Made by a program: the position numbers and the translations under genes
Source of the DNA: JBQDBK01 sp052090825
Lineage (GTDB): Bacteria > Bacillota > Clostridia > Tissierellales > Peptoniphilaceae
Direction of reading: 5' to 3'
DNA length: 64,000 nucleotides
NCBI GenBank assembly: GCA_052090825.1
Contig: JBQDBK010000002.1
Span: 1 to 64,000 of the forward strand
The notes under the pieces: generated by a model
Database searches by the model: none
Told to the model about the DNA's origin: nothing
What the model saw: the letters and a program-made list of their open reading frames with translations, nothing else
Shown: in pieces, positions 9,711-17,295 of the stretch
Layout of the letters: every line of letters starts with the position of its first letter
How positions within the stretch are numbered: the first letter of the stretch is position 1

Positions 9711-10268
9711 TTAATCATCATTCAACCACAAACTAGGATTCTTCTTACTCAAACCATCATTATAAAATGTAGGTCTTTTATTCATCTTATTATATTTATA
9801 TTCTTCTTTGCTACTTTCTGGCCAATTAGCCTTCCAGTCTTGATATTGTTCTTCAGTCAGGTAATTACCTTCATATTGCTCGCGTTGCTCTTTCCATAGT
9901 TTGAGAAAGTGGTCTAAATAAACACCTTCTTCTCCTGAAAAATAAATAGCATGCTTCTTTTCTTTTAAATCATATTTATCATCTACTAATACTTCAATCT
10001 CTTCAATTTTTATAGGTAAAGTATCTTCCATTTTAAAAAGTAGTCTTACAGACTCATCCATAGAGTAAGGATATTTAGCATCATCTAAATACTCAGGTAC
10101 TACCTTAAGTTCATCAGCAATATCACTTAATAGATCTTCTTTTGGAGTTCTTCTATTTGATTCATATTGTCGTATTCTAGAATCATCAAAGCCTAATTTT
10201 TCTCCCAAACTCTTTTGAGTAAAACCTCTTAATTCCCTAAACTTTTTTAATAAATCTCCTAAAGCCAT
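9711..10268 (-). CDS. XRE-family repressor of the element
   Basis: A 185-residue protein with an N-terminal Cro/C1-type helix-turn-helix (residues 5-60: LRGFTQKSLGEKLGFDDSRIRQYE). Its longer C-terminal region, including EEQYQDWKANWPESS, is shared with the repressor of the second element at 33315-33848. It is divergent from the excisionase-integrase operon. The shared gap carries three GCACCT-type half sites around the operon promoter, the expected place for repression of int/xis. TAGGAGGTG eight bases upstream supports the start. Ligand or inducer is unknown. Confidence 0.82.
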   Translation of the reverse strand: MALGDLLKKFRELRGFTQKSLGEKLGFDDSRIRQYESNRRTPKEDLLSDIADELKVVPEYLDDAKYPYSMDESVRLLFKMEDTLPIKIEEIEVLVDDKYDLKEKKHAIYFSGEEGVYLDHFLKLWKEQREQYEGNYLTEEQYQDWKANWPESSKEEYKYNKMNKRPTFYNDGLSKKNPSLWLNDD

Positions 10269-10305
10269 ATTTACACCTCCTAATACTATTTATAATATCA
10301 TAAAA

Positions 10306-10422
10306 GCACCTATATTAAAACATAAAATATAAAAAGCAACTTAATTTATAAAATAGGTGCAAAAAAGCATTGACAAAGATAAAATACTAGTATAATATAT
10401 AAATAGGAACAAATAAGCACCT
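10306..10422. promoter_or_regulatory. Divergent operator region of element 1
   Basis: The half site GCACCT occurs at 10306-10311 and 10417-10422, and its inverse AGGTGC at 10355-10360. The last copy pairs with AGGAAC at 10405-10410 across six bases, forming an imperfect dyad over the expected transcription start. The second element has a comparable dyad (AGATAC, six bases, GTATCT) in the same place. This is the likely operator of the XRE-type repressor. Confidence 0.55.
10370..10396 (+). promoter_or_regulatory. Promoter of xis-int operon, element 1
   Basis: TTGACA at 10370-10375 and TATAAT at 10391-10396, spacing 15. A TAATAT overlapping two bases further right gives spacing 17. The promoter is flanked by repressor half sites and sits 51 bases before the excisionase start. 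Confidence 0.65.
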
Positions 10423-10446
10423 AATATAAAAAGGAGGAGAAGAAAA

Positions 10447-10653
10447 ATGAGTAAATTATTTATTACAGTTAAAGAGGTTTCACAAGTTTTACAGGTATCT
10501 GACCAACAATCCTATAAAATCATTAGAAGTATGAATGAAGAATTAAAAGATAAAGGTTATTTAGTTGTGAGGGGTAGAGTAGATAGAAAATATTTCTTTG
10601 AACATTTTTATGGAACAAATACAGAAATGGAGGTAGAAAATGCCTGCTTATAA
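10447..10653 (+). CDS. xis: Excisionase-like helix-turn-helix protein
   Basis: A 68-residue basic protein with a MerR/excisionase-like winged helix: VKEVSQVLQVSDQQSYKIIR, then a short wing ending RVDRKYFFEHFYG. It precedes the integrase and overlaps its start by 14 bases, the normal order for directionality factors. The second element has a clear homologue at 34004-34198. AAAGGAGGAG eight bases upstream supports the start. Confidence 0.78.
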   Translation: MSKLFITVKEVSQVLQVSDQQSYKIIRSMNEELKDKGYLVVRGRVDRKYFFEHFYGTNTEMEVENACL

Positions 10654-11713
10654 AGATGAAAAACAAGGAACCTGGTATGTACAATTTTATTATACAGATT
10701 GGGATGGTAAAAAGAAAAAGAAATGGAAAAGAGGTTTTAAAACCAAGAGGGAAGCATTAGATTGGGAACGTAATTTTATTTTAAAAGCTGATGGAACAGC
10801 TGATGTTACTGTAAATAAATTTTATTCTATGTATAAAGAAGATGTATTTTCAAAAATGAAGTTAAATACATGGCTATCCAAGGAACATATGATAGAAACA
10901 AAGATATTACCTTTTTTCGGTGAAATGAAACTTACAGAAATATCGCCTTTGAATATTACTAAATGGCATACCATATTACTAAACACTGAAAAAACAGATG
11001 GTGGAAAGTATTCTCAAACTTATCTAAAGACTATACATGTTCAACTTAGTGCAATGCTAAATCATGCGGTTAAGTTTTATGGATTAAAAAAGAATCCATG
11101 TAAAGTAACTGGTCGTATAGGTAGTAATCAAGGTGAAGAAATGGCATTTTGGATAAAAGAACAATATCTTGAGTTTTCTAAAGCCATTATGGATAAGGAC
11201 TTAAGCTTTTATGCATTTGAAATTCTCTATTGGTGTGGTGTTAGATTAGGGGAACTTAGAGCTTTAACAAAAGAAGATTTTGATCTTGATAAGAAGAGTC
11301 TTAGAATCAATAAATCTACACAAAGAATTGATGGTAAAGAAATGGTTACCTCACCTAAGACAGTGAAGAGTATAAGAACAATAGTTATGCCAGAATTTTT
11401 AGCAGATGAAATAGAAGAGTACTTTTTATTAATTGAAGATATAGCAGATGACGAGCATATATTTCCACGATCTAAAACTTATTTCCATAATGAGATGGAT
11501 AGAGGGTCTAAGATAGCAGGAGTGCCAAGAATAAGAATACATGATTTAAGACATTCACATGTATCGTTACTAATAGAAATGGGATTTTCTCCTGTAGATA
11601 TAGCACAAAGATTAGGTCACGAAAGCTATAAAATTACTTTAGACTATGCTCATATGTTTCCCTCAAAGCAAGATGAGATGGCTAAAAAACTAAAGAGAGA
11701 AAAGGGTGATTAA
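10640..11713 (+). CDS. int: Tyrosine site-specific integrase
   Basis: A 357-residue phage-type integrase with an N-terminal AP2-like arm-binding domain (residues 1-45), SAM-like core-binding domain (about 60-155) and catalytic domain. Visible active-site residues are Arg202 in CGVRLGELRAL, His301 and Arg304 in HDLRHSH, His327 in LGHES and the nucleophile Tyr336 in TLDYAHMFP. It should act on the guaA site whose 14-bp core flanks the element. GGAGGT before the ATG and the overlap with xis support the start. A related integrase of 369 residues lies at 34216. Confidence 0.93.
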   Translation: MPAYKDEKQGTWYVQFYYTDWDGKKKKKWKRGFKTKREALDWERNFILKADGTADVTVNKFYSMYKEDVFSKMKLNTWLSKEHMIETKILPFFGEMKLTEISPLNITKWHTILLNTEKTDGGKYSQTYLKTIHVQLSAMLNHAVKFYGLKKNPCKVTGRIGSNQGEEMAFWIKEQYLEFSKAIMDKDLSFYAFEILYWCGVRLGELRALTKEDFDLDKKSLRINKSTQRIDGKEMVTSPKTVKSIRTIVMPEFLADEIEEYFLLIEDIADDEHIFPRSKTYFHNEMDRGSKIAGVPRIRIHDLRHSHVSLLIEMGFSPVDIAQRLGHESYKITLDYAHMFPSKQDEMAKKLKREKGD

Positions 11714-11714
11714 T

Positions 11715-12194
11715 ATGTCTAAAGCACCAAAACTTCCTAGCTATAAAGAAGCAGTTAAGGTTTCTAAAAAGAAAACAAAAACAAAGAAAGAAAATCTTTT
11801 AACTAAAAAAGAATGGGAAATACTTGAAAATGAACGTAAGCAAAAAGAAAAAGATAAACAAAAGATAGTAGATAAAAACAGAGAAAGGGCTACTACCATA
11901 GCTTTTAGAGTTTCGTTTGAAGAAAGAGATCGTATCTATAAAAGAATTGCACTTTCAGGAAAAATGGTAAGAGAATTTATGAGAGATGCTGTTTTAAATG
12001 CTCCAATTAAAGCAGTAGCAACTAGAAAAGTTGTCGTAGAATGCAAAGATGAATTAAAAAGAATTATAGAGGAATTAGAAAGATTAGACCAGCATGAATT
12101 TATAGAAGAAGAAACATTATATAATTTAGATTTAGTGTTAAATGTTTTATCAGGAGCAGAAGAAGATGAAAATAAAAAAGTCTTCGGTAAGTAA
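11715..12194 (+). CDS. MobC-like/ribbon-helix-helix protein
   Basis: A 159-residue basic protein. Residues 1-60 are Lys-rich and probably disordered. The remainder (TTIAFRVSFEERDRIYKRIALSGKMVREFMRDAVL) matches the ribbon-helix-helix pattern of MobC-type relaxosome proteins. The ATG at 11715 is preferred over a GTG at 11706 because of spacing to AAAGGG. It overlaps the integrase operon end. The second element has a shorter homologue in the same position (35285-35671). Since a second MobC sits beside the relaxase, this one may serve replication or regulation instead. Confidence 0.65.
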   Translation: MSKAPKLPSYKEAVKVSKKKTKTKKENLLTKKEWEILENERKQKEKDKQKIVDKNRERATTIAFRVSFEERDRIYKRIALSGKMVREFMRDAVLNAPIKAVATRKVVVECKDELKRIIEELERLDQHEFIEEETLYNLDLVLNVLSGAEEDENKKVFGK

Positions 12195-12266
12195 CCGAAG
12201 ACTCGATACAGTACTATCAAATACTATATCCCTCAACAAGATTAGTATATATGATTTCGCTGTATC
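12179..12266 (+). ncRNA. Two-hairpin structured leader before primase, element 1
   Basis: A perfect 10-bp hairpin (AGTCTTCGGT at 12179-12188, ACCGAAGACT at 12194-12203) overlaps the stop of the preceding gene. An outer stem, GATACAG (12205-12211) with CTGTATC (12260-12266), encloses about 48 bases. The second element has the same two-stem layout at 35675-35763 with different stem sequence but a similar internal ATAYCC..CAAG segment. There is no T tract, so a simple terminator is unlikely; it could be a control RNA for the replication genes. Confidence 0.5.
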
Positions 12267-12297
12267 TTTCAATATAAAAAAGAGAGGATGAAGCGAA

Positions 12298-13290
12298 TTG
12301 ACATATAATATAGAAAACAAAACGAGTAAATATGATCCAGTACCAATAGAAATAAAAAATCTAAGTCGCTGGGTTGGTTGGAAAAAAGGAAGTAGAAAAG
12401 ATAAAGAAGGAAATACAATAGTCACAAAGATACCCTTTAGCTTATTAGATTTTAAATCTAATGCTTGGAATCAAAACGACAAGTGGCTTAACTATAAAGA
12501 AATTTGTGAAAAAGGATATCAAAATCGCAATCTAGGATATGTTTTAACTAAGACAGATAATATTACTGCAATAGATTTAGATGATTGCTTTATAGATGGT
12601 AAACTTAAAACTTTTGCAGAAAGAATAGTGAATTATTTCCAAGGAAGCTATATGGAGTATTCTCAATCAGGACAAGGTATCCATATATTTGTAGAGGGAA
12701 ACTTTCCTCAAAATATAAATTTACAAACTATTGGAATTGAAGTATATGGATGGGATAGATATATAGCTTTAACTGGCGATATAGGAGATGGAAAGCACTT
12801 TAAAGTATCAAATACACTTTACAGTAAACAAAACGAATTAAACGGGCTATGGGAAGAGTTAAAAGGATTTGTAATAAACACAGAGAGGCAATCTCTAAGA
12901 AAAGATTTATCCTCTACTGTGTCTATTACTGCTCAAAGAAATGTCCCTTCTGCTAAGGAAATATTATCTACTATGGAAAGAACAAATGAGAGAGCAGGAA
13001 ATTTAATTCAGGGAAATTCTCTTACAGGAGATCCTAGTAGAGATGATTTTACTTTTTTACTATTAGCAAGAAACTATACTAATAAAGATGCTAATTTAAT
13101 GGAAGAAATATTTTTAATGACTTCCCTAAACCGTATGGGGACAGGTGAAAAAAGAAAGAATGATATGAAATACCTAGAGTATTTAAGAAATACGATAAAT
13201 AAGGTATTAAATATCCCTGGATTTTATCCCTTTGATTGGACATCATTTCACAAGTATCATCAGAGGAGAAAAGCTTATGAGGAGCGTTAA
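12298..13290 (+). CDS. Archaeo-eukaryotic-type primase domain protein
   Basis: A 330-residue protein. The N-terminal half resembles the primase-polymerase domain of mobile-element replication proteins: LSRWVGWKKG, then the acidic motif TAIDLDDC (about residues 85-92), SGQGIHIFVEG and a GWDRYIALTGD block. The C-terminal part (SLTGDPSRDDFTFLLLARNY) is an accessory helical region common in VapE-associated primases. The start is a TTG at 12298 after AGAGAGG; no in-frame ATG fits the homologous N-terminus. It overlaps vapE by 14 bases, as in the second element. Confidence 0.75.
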   Translation: MTYNIENKTSKYDPVPIEIKNLSRWVGWKKGSRKDKEGNTIVTKIPFSLLDFKSNAWNQNDKWLNYKEICEKGYQNRNLGYVLTKTDNITAIDLDDCFIDGKLKTFAERIVNYFQGSYMEYSQSGQGIHIFVEGNFPQNINLQTIGIEVYGWDRYIALTGDIGDGKHFKVSNTLYSKQNELNGLWEELKGFVINTERQSLRKDLSSTVSITAQRNVPSAKEILSTMERTNERAGNLIQGNSLTGDPSRDDFTFLLLARNYTNKDANLMEEIFLMTSLNRMGTGEKRKNDMKYLEYLRNTINKVLNIPGFYPFDWTSFHKYHQRRKAYEER

Positions 13291-14698
13291 ATTAGATTTT
13301 GAGCTTCCAGAAGTTAATCACCCATACAAGAAGATGAGTTTTACAAAAACTGAGAAGGGAAAGAATATGCAGACTGTTGGGAATCTAGTTATTGCTATAA
13401 TTAACCCTGATTATTGTAAGAACGATAAGATTTTAATAGGTGATATATTCTTTGATACTTTTAGAAATGAAATTAGAATTAGGGGAAGAATTGCTGGTGA
13501 AAAGGGAATAGGAGAAAATAGAATAAGATCTTGGGATGATATATTAAATAATCGTTTAGGAATTGAGATTGAAAGAAAGTATAAAATAAATTATAGTAAA
13601 AATAAAATATGGGAAGCTGTTTTCTTTGTAGCTTCCCAATATGAAATAAGCCCACCCAAAGAATATTTAAAAACATTAAAATGGAATAAAGATACTGTAA
13701 GTATAAGAAAACTTCTTCCTCACTATTTAGGAGCAGAAGATACAGATTTAAATGCTTGGATTATGGAACACATGCTACTAGGAATGGTAAGTAGAATCTT
13801 TCAACCAGGTTCTAAATTTGATGAAATGATGGTATTGGTTGGAGGACAAGGGATTGGGAAATCTACATTTGCAAAAGTCTTAGCCATTGATCCAGATTGG
13901 TATTGTTCAGTAGATACTATAGTAGGAAAAGATGCCATTATAAATTTAATGGGAAAATCAGTAGTAGAGGTTGAAGAATTTGTAGCTTTAAGAAATGCTA
14001 AATCAGCAAATGATGCAAAATCCTTTCTTTCTAAGCCACATGATAGAGCTCGTATTCCATTTGACAAGATGGCAAAAGATATACCTAGAACTTGTATTAT
14101 GATTGGAACATTAAACGAGATAACGTTTCTTAATGATCATACAGGAGAGAGAAGATATTTACCTATAGAGTGTTCAATAGAAAGAAGAATAGCACCAGTA
14201 TATTATCATCCAGAAGAAATAAATGGATTAACAAAAGAAGAATATGAAGAAAAGGTTGGAGAAGATTTTAATCAAGCATTAGCATATGCAGTGCACCTTT
14301 ATCAGACTAAAAATTTCGATATGAATATTCCAAAAGACCTTCTAAAAGAATTAAAAACAGAACAAGAGAAGTTTAAATATATAAATCCAGATGTAGAAGA
14401 TCTAAGATATTTCCTAGAGGAATATAAACCTAGAACAAAAGAACCTTATATTACCTGCTACAAGGAAATGAGTATGGCAGGATACAATATTAAATCTAAA
14501 GCTTTTACAGAGATTATGGAAAATTATTTCTCAGAATGGAAGATTGTTAGATGCGGAAAGACTACACGAATGTCTCCAGGGGGAATATCCATACCAGTAA
14601 AACAATACTATCAAAAGAAAGAAATCCCTCTAGATGAACTACCAGAAGAATGGATAGATGAAAAAGAAAAAACAGGAGAACAATTAAGTATGAAATAA
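13277..14698 (+). CDS. VapE-like superfamily 3 helicase/ATPase
   Basis: A 473-residue protein of the virulence-associated E family. Walker A GGQGIGKST lies at residues 189-197, followed by Walker B-like VVEVEEF and a motif C region TCIMIGTLNE. The tail contains LNDHTGERRYLPIEC, typical of VapE proteins. With the primase upstream it forms a replication module like those in phage-inducible islands and mobilizable elements. The frame is open from 13232, but the ATG at 13277 has AGAGGAG upstream and aligns with the homologue in element 2 (start 36800). Confidence 0.85.
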   Translation: MRSVKLDFELPEVNHPYKKMSFTKTEKGKNMQTVGNLVIAIINPDYCKNDKILIGDIFFDTFRNEIRIRGRIAGEKGIGENRIRSWDDILNNRLGIEIERKYKINYSKNKIWEAVFFVASQYEISPPKEYLKTLKWNKDTVSIRKLLPHYLGAEDTDLNAWIMEHMLLGMVSRIFQPGSKFDEMMVLVGGQGIGKSTFAKVLAIDPDWYCSVDTIVGKDAIINLMGKSVVEVEEFVALRNAKSANDAKSFLSKPHDRARIPFDKMAKDIPRTCIMIGTLNEITFLNDHTGERRYLPIECSIERRIAPVYYHPEEINGLTKEEYEEKVGEDFNQALAYAVHLYQTKNFDMNIPKDLLKELKTEQEKFKYINPDVEDLRYFLEEYKPRTKEPYITCYKEMSMAGYNIKSKAFTEIMENYFSEWKIVRCGKTTRMSPGGISIPVKQYYQKKEIPLDELPEEWIDEKEKTGEQLSMK

Positions 14699-14699
14699 A

Positions 14700-14722
14700 T
14701 TGTAACTATGTAACTTGTAACC
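14700..14722 (+). repeat. GTAAC-repeat block, element 1
   Basis: Three GTAAC units are packed into 23 bases immediately after the vapE stop. Its last 14 bases (TGTAACTTGTAACC) recur inverted at 14847-14860. Element 2 has the same 23-base block with one difference at 38264-38286. This non-coding conservation suggests an origin or replication-protein binding site. Confidence 0.55.
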
Positions 14723-14934
14723 TAGAATTTAAAACCATTAGAAGAGTATGATGCATCTTTTGAAAATCAATGAATGTTGGAATATAGAGGTTTTGATAAG
14801 TATAAATATTTTTAAATAAGTGACTTTAATACTTTTGAGAAAAACTGGTTACAAGTTACAAATCTCCCTGTGTATATTATTTTAAAGGCTTTTATCTTTA
14901 AGTCTTAAAATATATAGAACATTAAAAGAATAAT

Positions 14935-15025
14935 AGCAAGCACAGGTATTGTCATGACAATACCACTATTTAACCTCTCTCACCAAATGTTCGAGAAATA
15001 AATAGCTTGCTGGGAAGTTTCCCAG
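14935..15025. other. Candidate oriT dyad cluster
   Basis: Three inverted repeats lie within 91 bases: a nested pair of 7-bp arms 70 bases apart, a 20-bp perfect palindrome and a 16-bp hairpin. It lies 49 bases before mobC. Element 2, which lacks a relaxase gene, has no comparable cluster in its corresponding region, which supports a transfer role. The nick site cannot be identified by eye. Confidence 0.5.
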
Positions 15026-15073
15026 ACCCTCTAAAGATTTCACAAAAGATAAGGATAAAGGAGGCAATATAAT

Positions 15074-15409
15074 ATGTCTAATAGAGAAAGAAATATTCCA
15101 GTTCAATTTTATATGACTAGAGAAGAAAGACAAATACTAGATAAGAAAATGGAACAAAGTAAAATTAAAAACATGGGAGCTTATTTAAGAAAGATGTCAA
15201 TAGATGGTCAAATATTCAACGTAGATATGAGTCCATTAAAATCTATTAATAGCCAAATGACTAGAATAAATACTAACATAAATCAGATTACCAAAAGAGT
15301 AAATAGTACAAATACTATTTACAAAGAAGACATAGAAGAAGTACAAAATGGAGTTGAAGAAATATGGCAGTTACTACGATCCATCCAATCCGATCTACAG
15401 TTGAATTAA
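15074..15409 (+). CDS. mobC: MobC-type relaxosome accessory protein
   Basis: A 111-residue protein with an N-terminal ribbon-helix-helix pattern (IPVQFYMTREERQILDKKM) followed by helical segments with LKSINSQMTRINTNINQITKR, the typical MobC C-terminal region. It would bind oriT and help the relaxase. GGAGG 11 bases upstream of the ATG supports the start. It overlaps the relaxase gene by 46 bases in another frame, an arrangement common in MOBP mobilization modules. Confidence 0.82.
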   Translation: MSNRERNIPVQFYMTREERQILDKKMEQSKIKNMGAYLRKMSIDGQIFNVDMSPLKSINSQMTRINTNINQITKRVNSTNTIYKEDIEEVQNGVEEIWQLLRSIQSDLQLN

Positions 15410-16707
15410 GTATAAAATATATTTGTAATCATGATAAAACAGATAGTCAAATTCTCATTTCATCCCATGGATGCGGACATAAAACAGCAGACCTAGACTT
15501 TAAAGAAACTTGGAAGAGATGGAACACTTCAAGTAAGATTCAAGCTAGACATTTAATACAATCCTTCTCACCAGAAGATGAAGTAACACCCGAACAAGCC
15601 CATGAAATCGGAAAGGAATTAATGGATAAAGTTTTAAATGGTGAATATGAATATGTGATGACTACCCATGTAGATAAAAGCCATATACATAATCATTTTG
15701 TATTTAATAATGTGAACAATAAAACAGGTAAAGCCTATCTTTCTAATAAAAGGACTTATCATCAAATTAGAGATATAAGTGATGCTCTTTGTTATAAAAA
15801 TAGGTTGTCAGTTATAGAACATGCTAGTGGAATTAATGGAATCAGATATAAGGAAGTATTAGAAAGAAAAAAGGGAACTTCATGGAAAGCTAAACTTCAA
15901 TATGCTATTGATAATGCAATTAAAAGATCTAAAGATTGGGAAGAGTTTTTAAAAATAATGAGAGAAACGGGATATGAAATTAAAGAAGGGAAGCATATTT
16001 CTTTTAGAGCCAAGGAACAAGAAAGATTTACTAGAGCCAAGACTATAGGAGAAAAATACACAGAAGAAAGTATTAAAAATAGAATTGAAACAAGGCAAGA
16101 ACATAAACAAAGTATTAGTAAAGATAAGTATAGAACTAAGAAGATAATAAATACAGAAGGAGACAAGTTCCAAAAGTCTAAAGGTCTAGTGTATTGGGCT
16201 AAGAATGAAAACCTTAAGATAGTATCAGAGGCTCTTAGCCATCTATCAAAATACAATATTAAAGACATTGGAGAACTAGATAATATATTAGAAATAAAGC
16301 ATTTAGATATAACAAGAAACGGTCAGGAAGTAAAAGAAATAGAATGGAAAATAAAAGAATTAAAAGAAAAACATGCAGCTGTAAGAGATTATAAAAAGCA
16401 TAGAAGTACTTACAAGAAATATAAGAATGCAAAGGATAAAGACCAATATTACCAAGCTTTTGCATCTGAAATAATATTATTTGAAGGAGCAAGAAAGAAG
16501 CTAGGGAAACCTATCACTAAAGATTTAATAGACTCTATTGTAGATATTGAAAATGAGATAAAGAATCTAACTAAACAGAAAGAAATTTTGATGAATGAAC
16601 GAAGTACAATCAAGATAGAATTAAAAGATCTAAAATTAATTCAAAGCAATATCAATAATTATATGAAACGAGATAAAAATCATATAAGCCAAGGAATAGA
16701 ACTTTAA
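15364..16707 (+). CDS. MOBP-type relaxase
   Basis: A 447-residue protein with an N-terminal relaxase/mobilization nuclease domain. The candidate catalytic tyrosine is Tyr19 in SIKYICNHDKT. The metal-binding histidine triad lies in His107, His109 and His111 (KSHIHNHFVFN). The C-terminal half is Lys- and Glu-rich and probably coiled. It would nick oriT and pilot the DNA through a helper element's channel. The start overlaps mobC and has GGAG upstream. No channel (type IV secretion) genes are present in the window. Confidence 0.88.
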   Translation: MAVTTIHPIRSTVELSIKYICNHDKTDSQILISSHGCGHKTADLDFKETWKRWNTSSKIQARHLIQSFSPEDEVTPEQAHEIGKELMDKVLNGEYEYVMTTHVDKSHIHNHFVFNNVNNKTGKAYLSNKRTYHQIRDISDALCYKNRLSVIEHASGINGIRYKEVLERKKGTSWKAKLQYAIDNAIKRSKDWEEFLKIMRETGYEIKEGKHISFRAKEQERFTRAKTIGEKYTEESIKNRIETRQEHKQSISKDKYRTKKIINTEGDKFQKSKGLVYWAKNENLKIVSEALSHLSKYNIKDIGELDNILEIKHLDITRNGQEVKEIEWKIKELKEKHAAVRDYKKHRSTYKKYKNAKDKDQYYQAFASEIILFEGARKKLGKPITKDLIDSIVDIENEIKNLTKQKEILMNERSTIKIELKDLKLIQSNINNYMKRDKNHISQGIEL

Positions 16708-16720
16708 GGAGGATAAAAAC

Positions 16721-17182
16721 ATGAGAAGAGTTGTATTAAACAATGTAGAATATCTAGAGGAAGATGGAATCTATAATCCAATTAAAAAAGAATCCAGCTA
16801 TGAAGAAATGGGAGGAACTTATGAATTGAGAAAGGATCATATGTTATATCCTACATTTAATATTATAGAGAAAAGAAGAAAAATAAAACACGAGAATTAT
16901 GGTATGCTTCATATTGCATATTTGAAAATGTAACATATAGAACTTTATATAGATTTAAAAAAAGAAAATAAATTGAGGAAAAGACAGCTTGAAATTGATA
17001 ATCGTGTTAACAAATTTAGAGAATTAGAAACACCAAGATATATGAAAGCTTGGGAAGTAACGGAAGAATTAAAACTGAAGGACTATAAAAAGTGGTTAAA
17101 GTTAATGAATCAGATAGATATTATAATAGATGAACAGATTAAGCATATGATTGTATATAGTTTGTATGAAAAGGGCCTGTAA
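16721..17182 (+). pseudogene. tnpV-like gene interrupted by an in-frame stop
   Basis: Residues 1-70 (with YEEMGGTYELRKDHMLYP and YGMLHIAYLK) match the N-terminal half of TnpV-type proteins carried by Firmicutes transposons. TAA at 16931-16933 ends the frame. The same frame continues HIELYIDLKKENKLRKRQL to 17182, matching the rest of that family, so a single nonsense change has split the gene. The role of TnpV is not known. GGAGG before the ATG is intact. The second half has no good start of its own. Confidence 0.65.
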
Positions 17183-17192
17183 GGTCCTTTTT
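17168..17192 (+). terminator. Rho-independent terminator
   Basis: The stem AAGGGCC...GGTCCTT, followed by TTTTGTTT, directly ends the mobilization operon at the tnpV-like gene. The next genes have their own promoter at 17237. Confidence 0.7.
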
Positions 17193-17219
17193 GTTTAATG
17201 ATTTTGAATAGAAATATAA

Positions 17220-17273
17220 ATGGTAATACAAAACCATTGACAAATCAAATTAAATGTGGTAATATAAAACCAC
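17220..17273 (+). promoter_or_regulatory. Promoter with two 18-bp operator palindromes
   Basis: ATGGTAATACAAAACCAT (17220-17237) overlaps the -35 box TTGACA (17237-17242). GTGGTAATATAAAACCAC (17256-17273) contains the -10 box TAATAT (17260-17265), spacing 17. The two palindromes differ at three positions and lie 36 bases apart, so a dimeric repressor could bind both on about the same helix face. The repressor is not obvious; the small helix-turn-helix protein at 19664 is one candidate. Confidence 0.75.
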
Positions 17274-17295
17274 AATAGAAAAGGGGCTGATAAAT

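Larger units (their letters stand above)
14699..15073. other. Non-coding region with candidate origins of replication and transfer
   Basis: No gene is supported. From left to right it holds the GTAAC block (14700-14722), its inverted copy (14847-14860), and a cluster of dyads. The dyads are AGCAAGC (14935-14941) with GCTTGCT (15005-15011), the 20-bp perfect palindrome GGTATTGTCATGACAATACC (14945-14964), and CTGGGAAGTTTCCCAG (15010-15025). A dyad cluster directly before mobC and the relaxase is where an origin of transfer normally lies. Confidence 0.55.

Noticed and set aside
12179..12203. Simple Rho-independent terminator between the MobC-like and primase genes
   Set aside because: The hairpin is perfect, but CGATACAG rather than a T run follows, and the primase gene downstream has no separate promoter that I can see.
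14700..14722. Group of iterons of a plasmid-type Rep protein
   Set aside because: There are only three irregularly spaced GTAAC units and no Rep initiator gene of plasmid type; a binding site for the primase/VapE module fits better.
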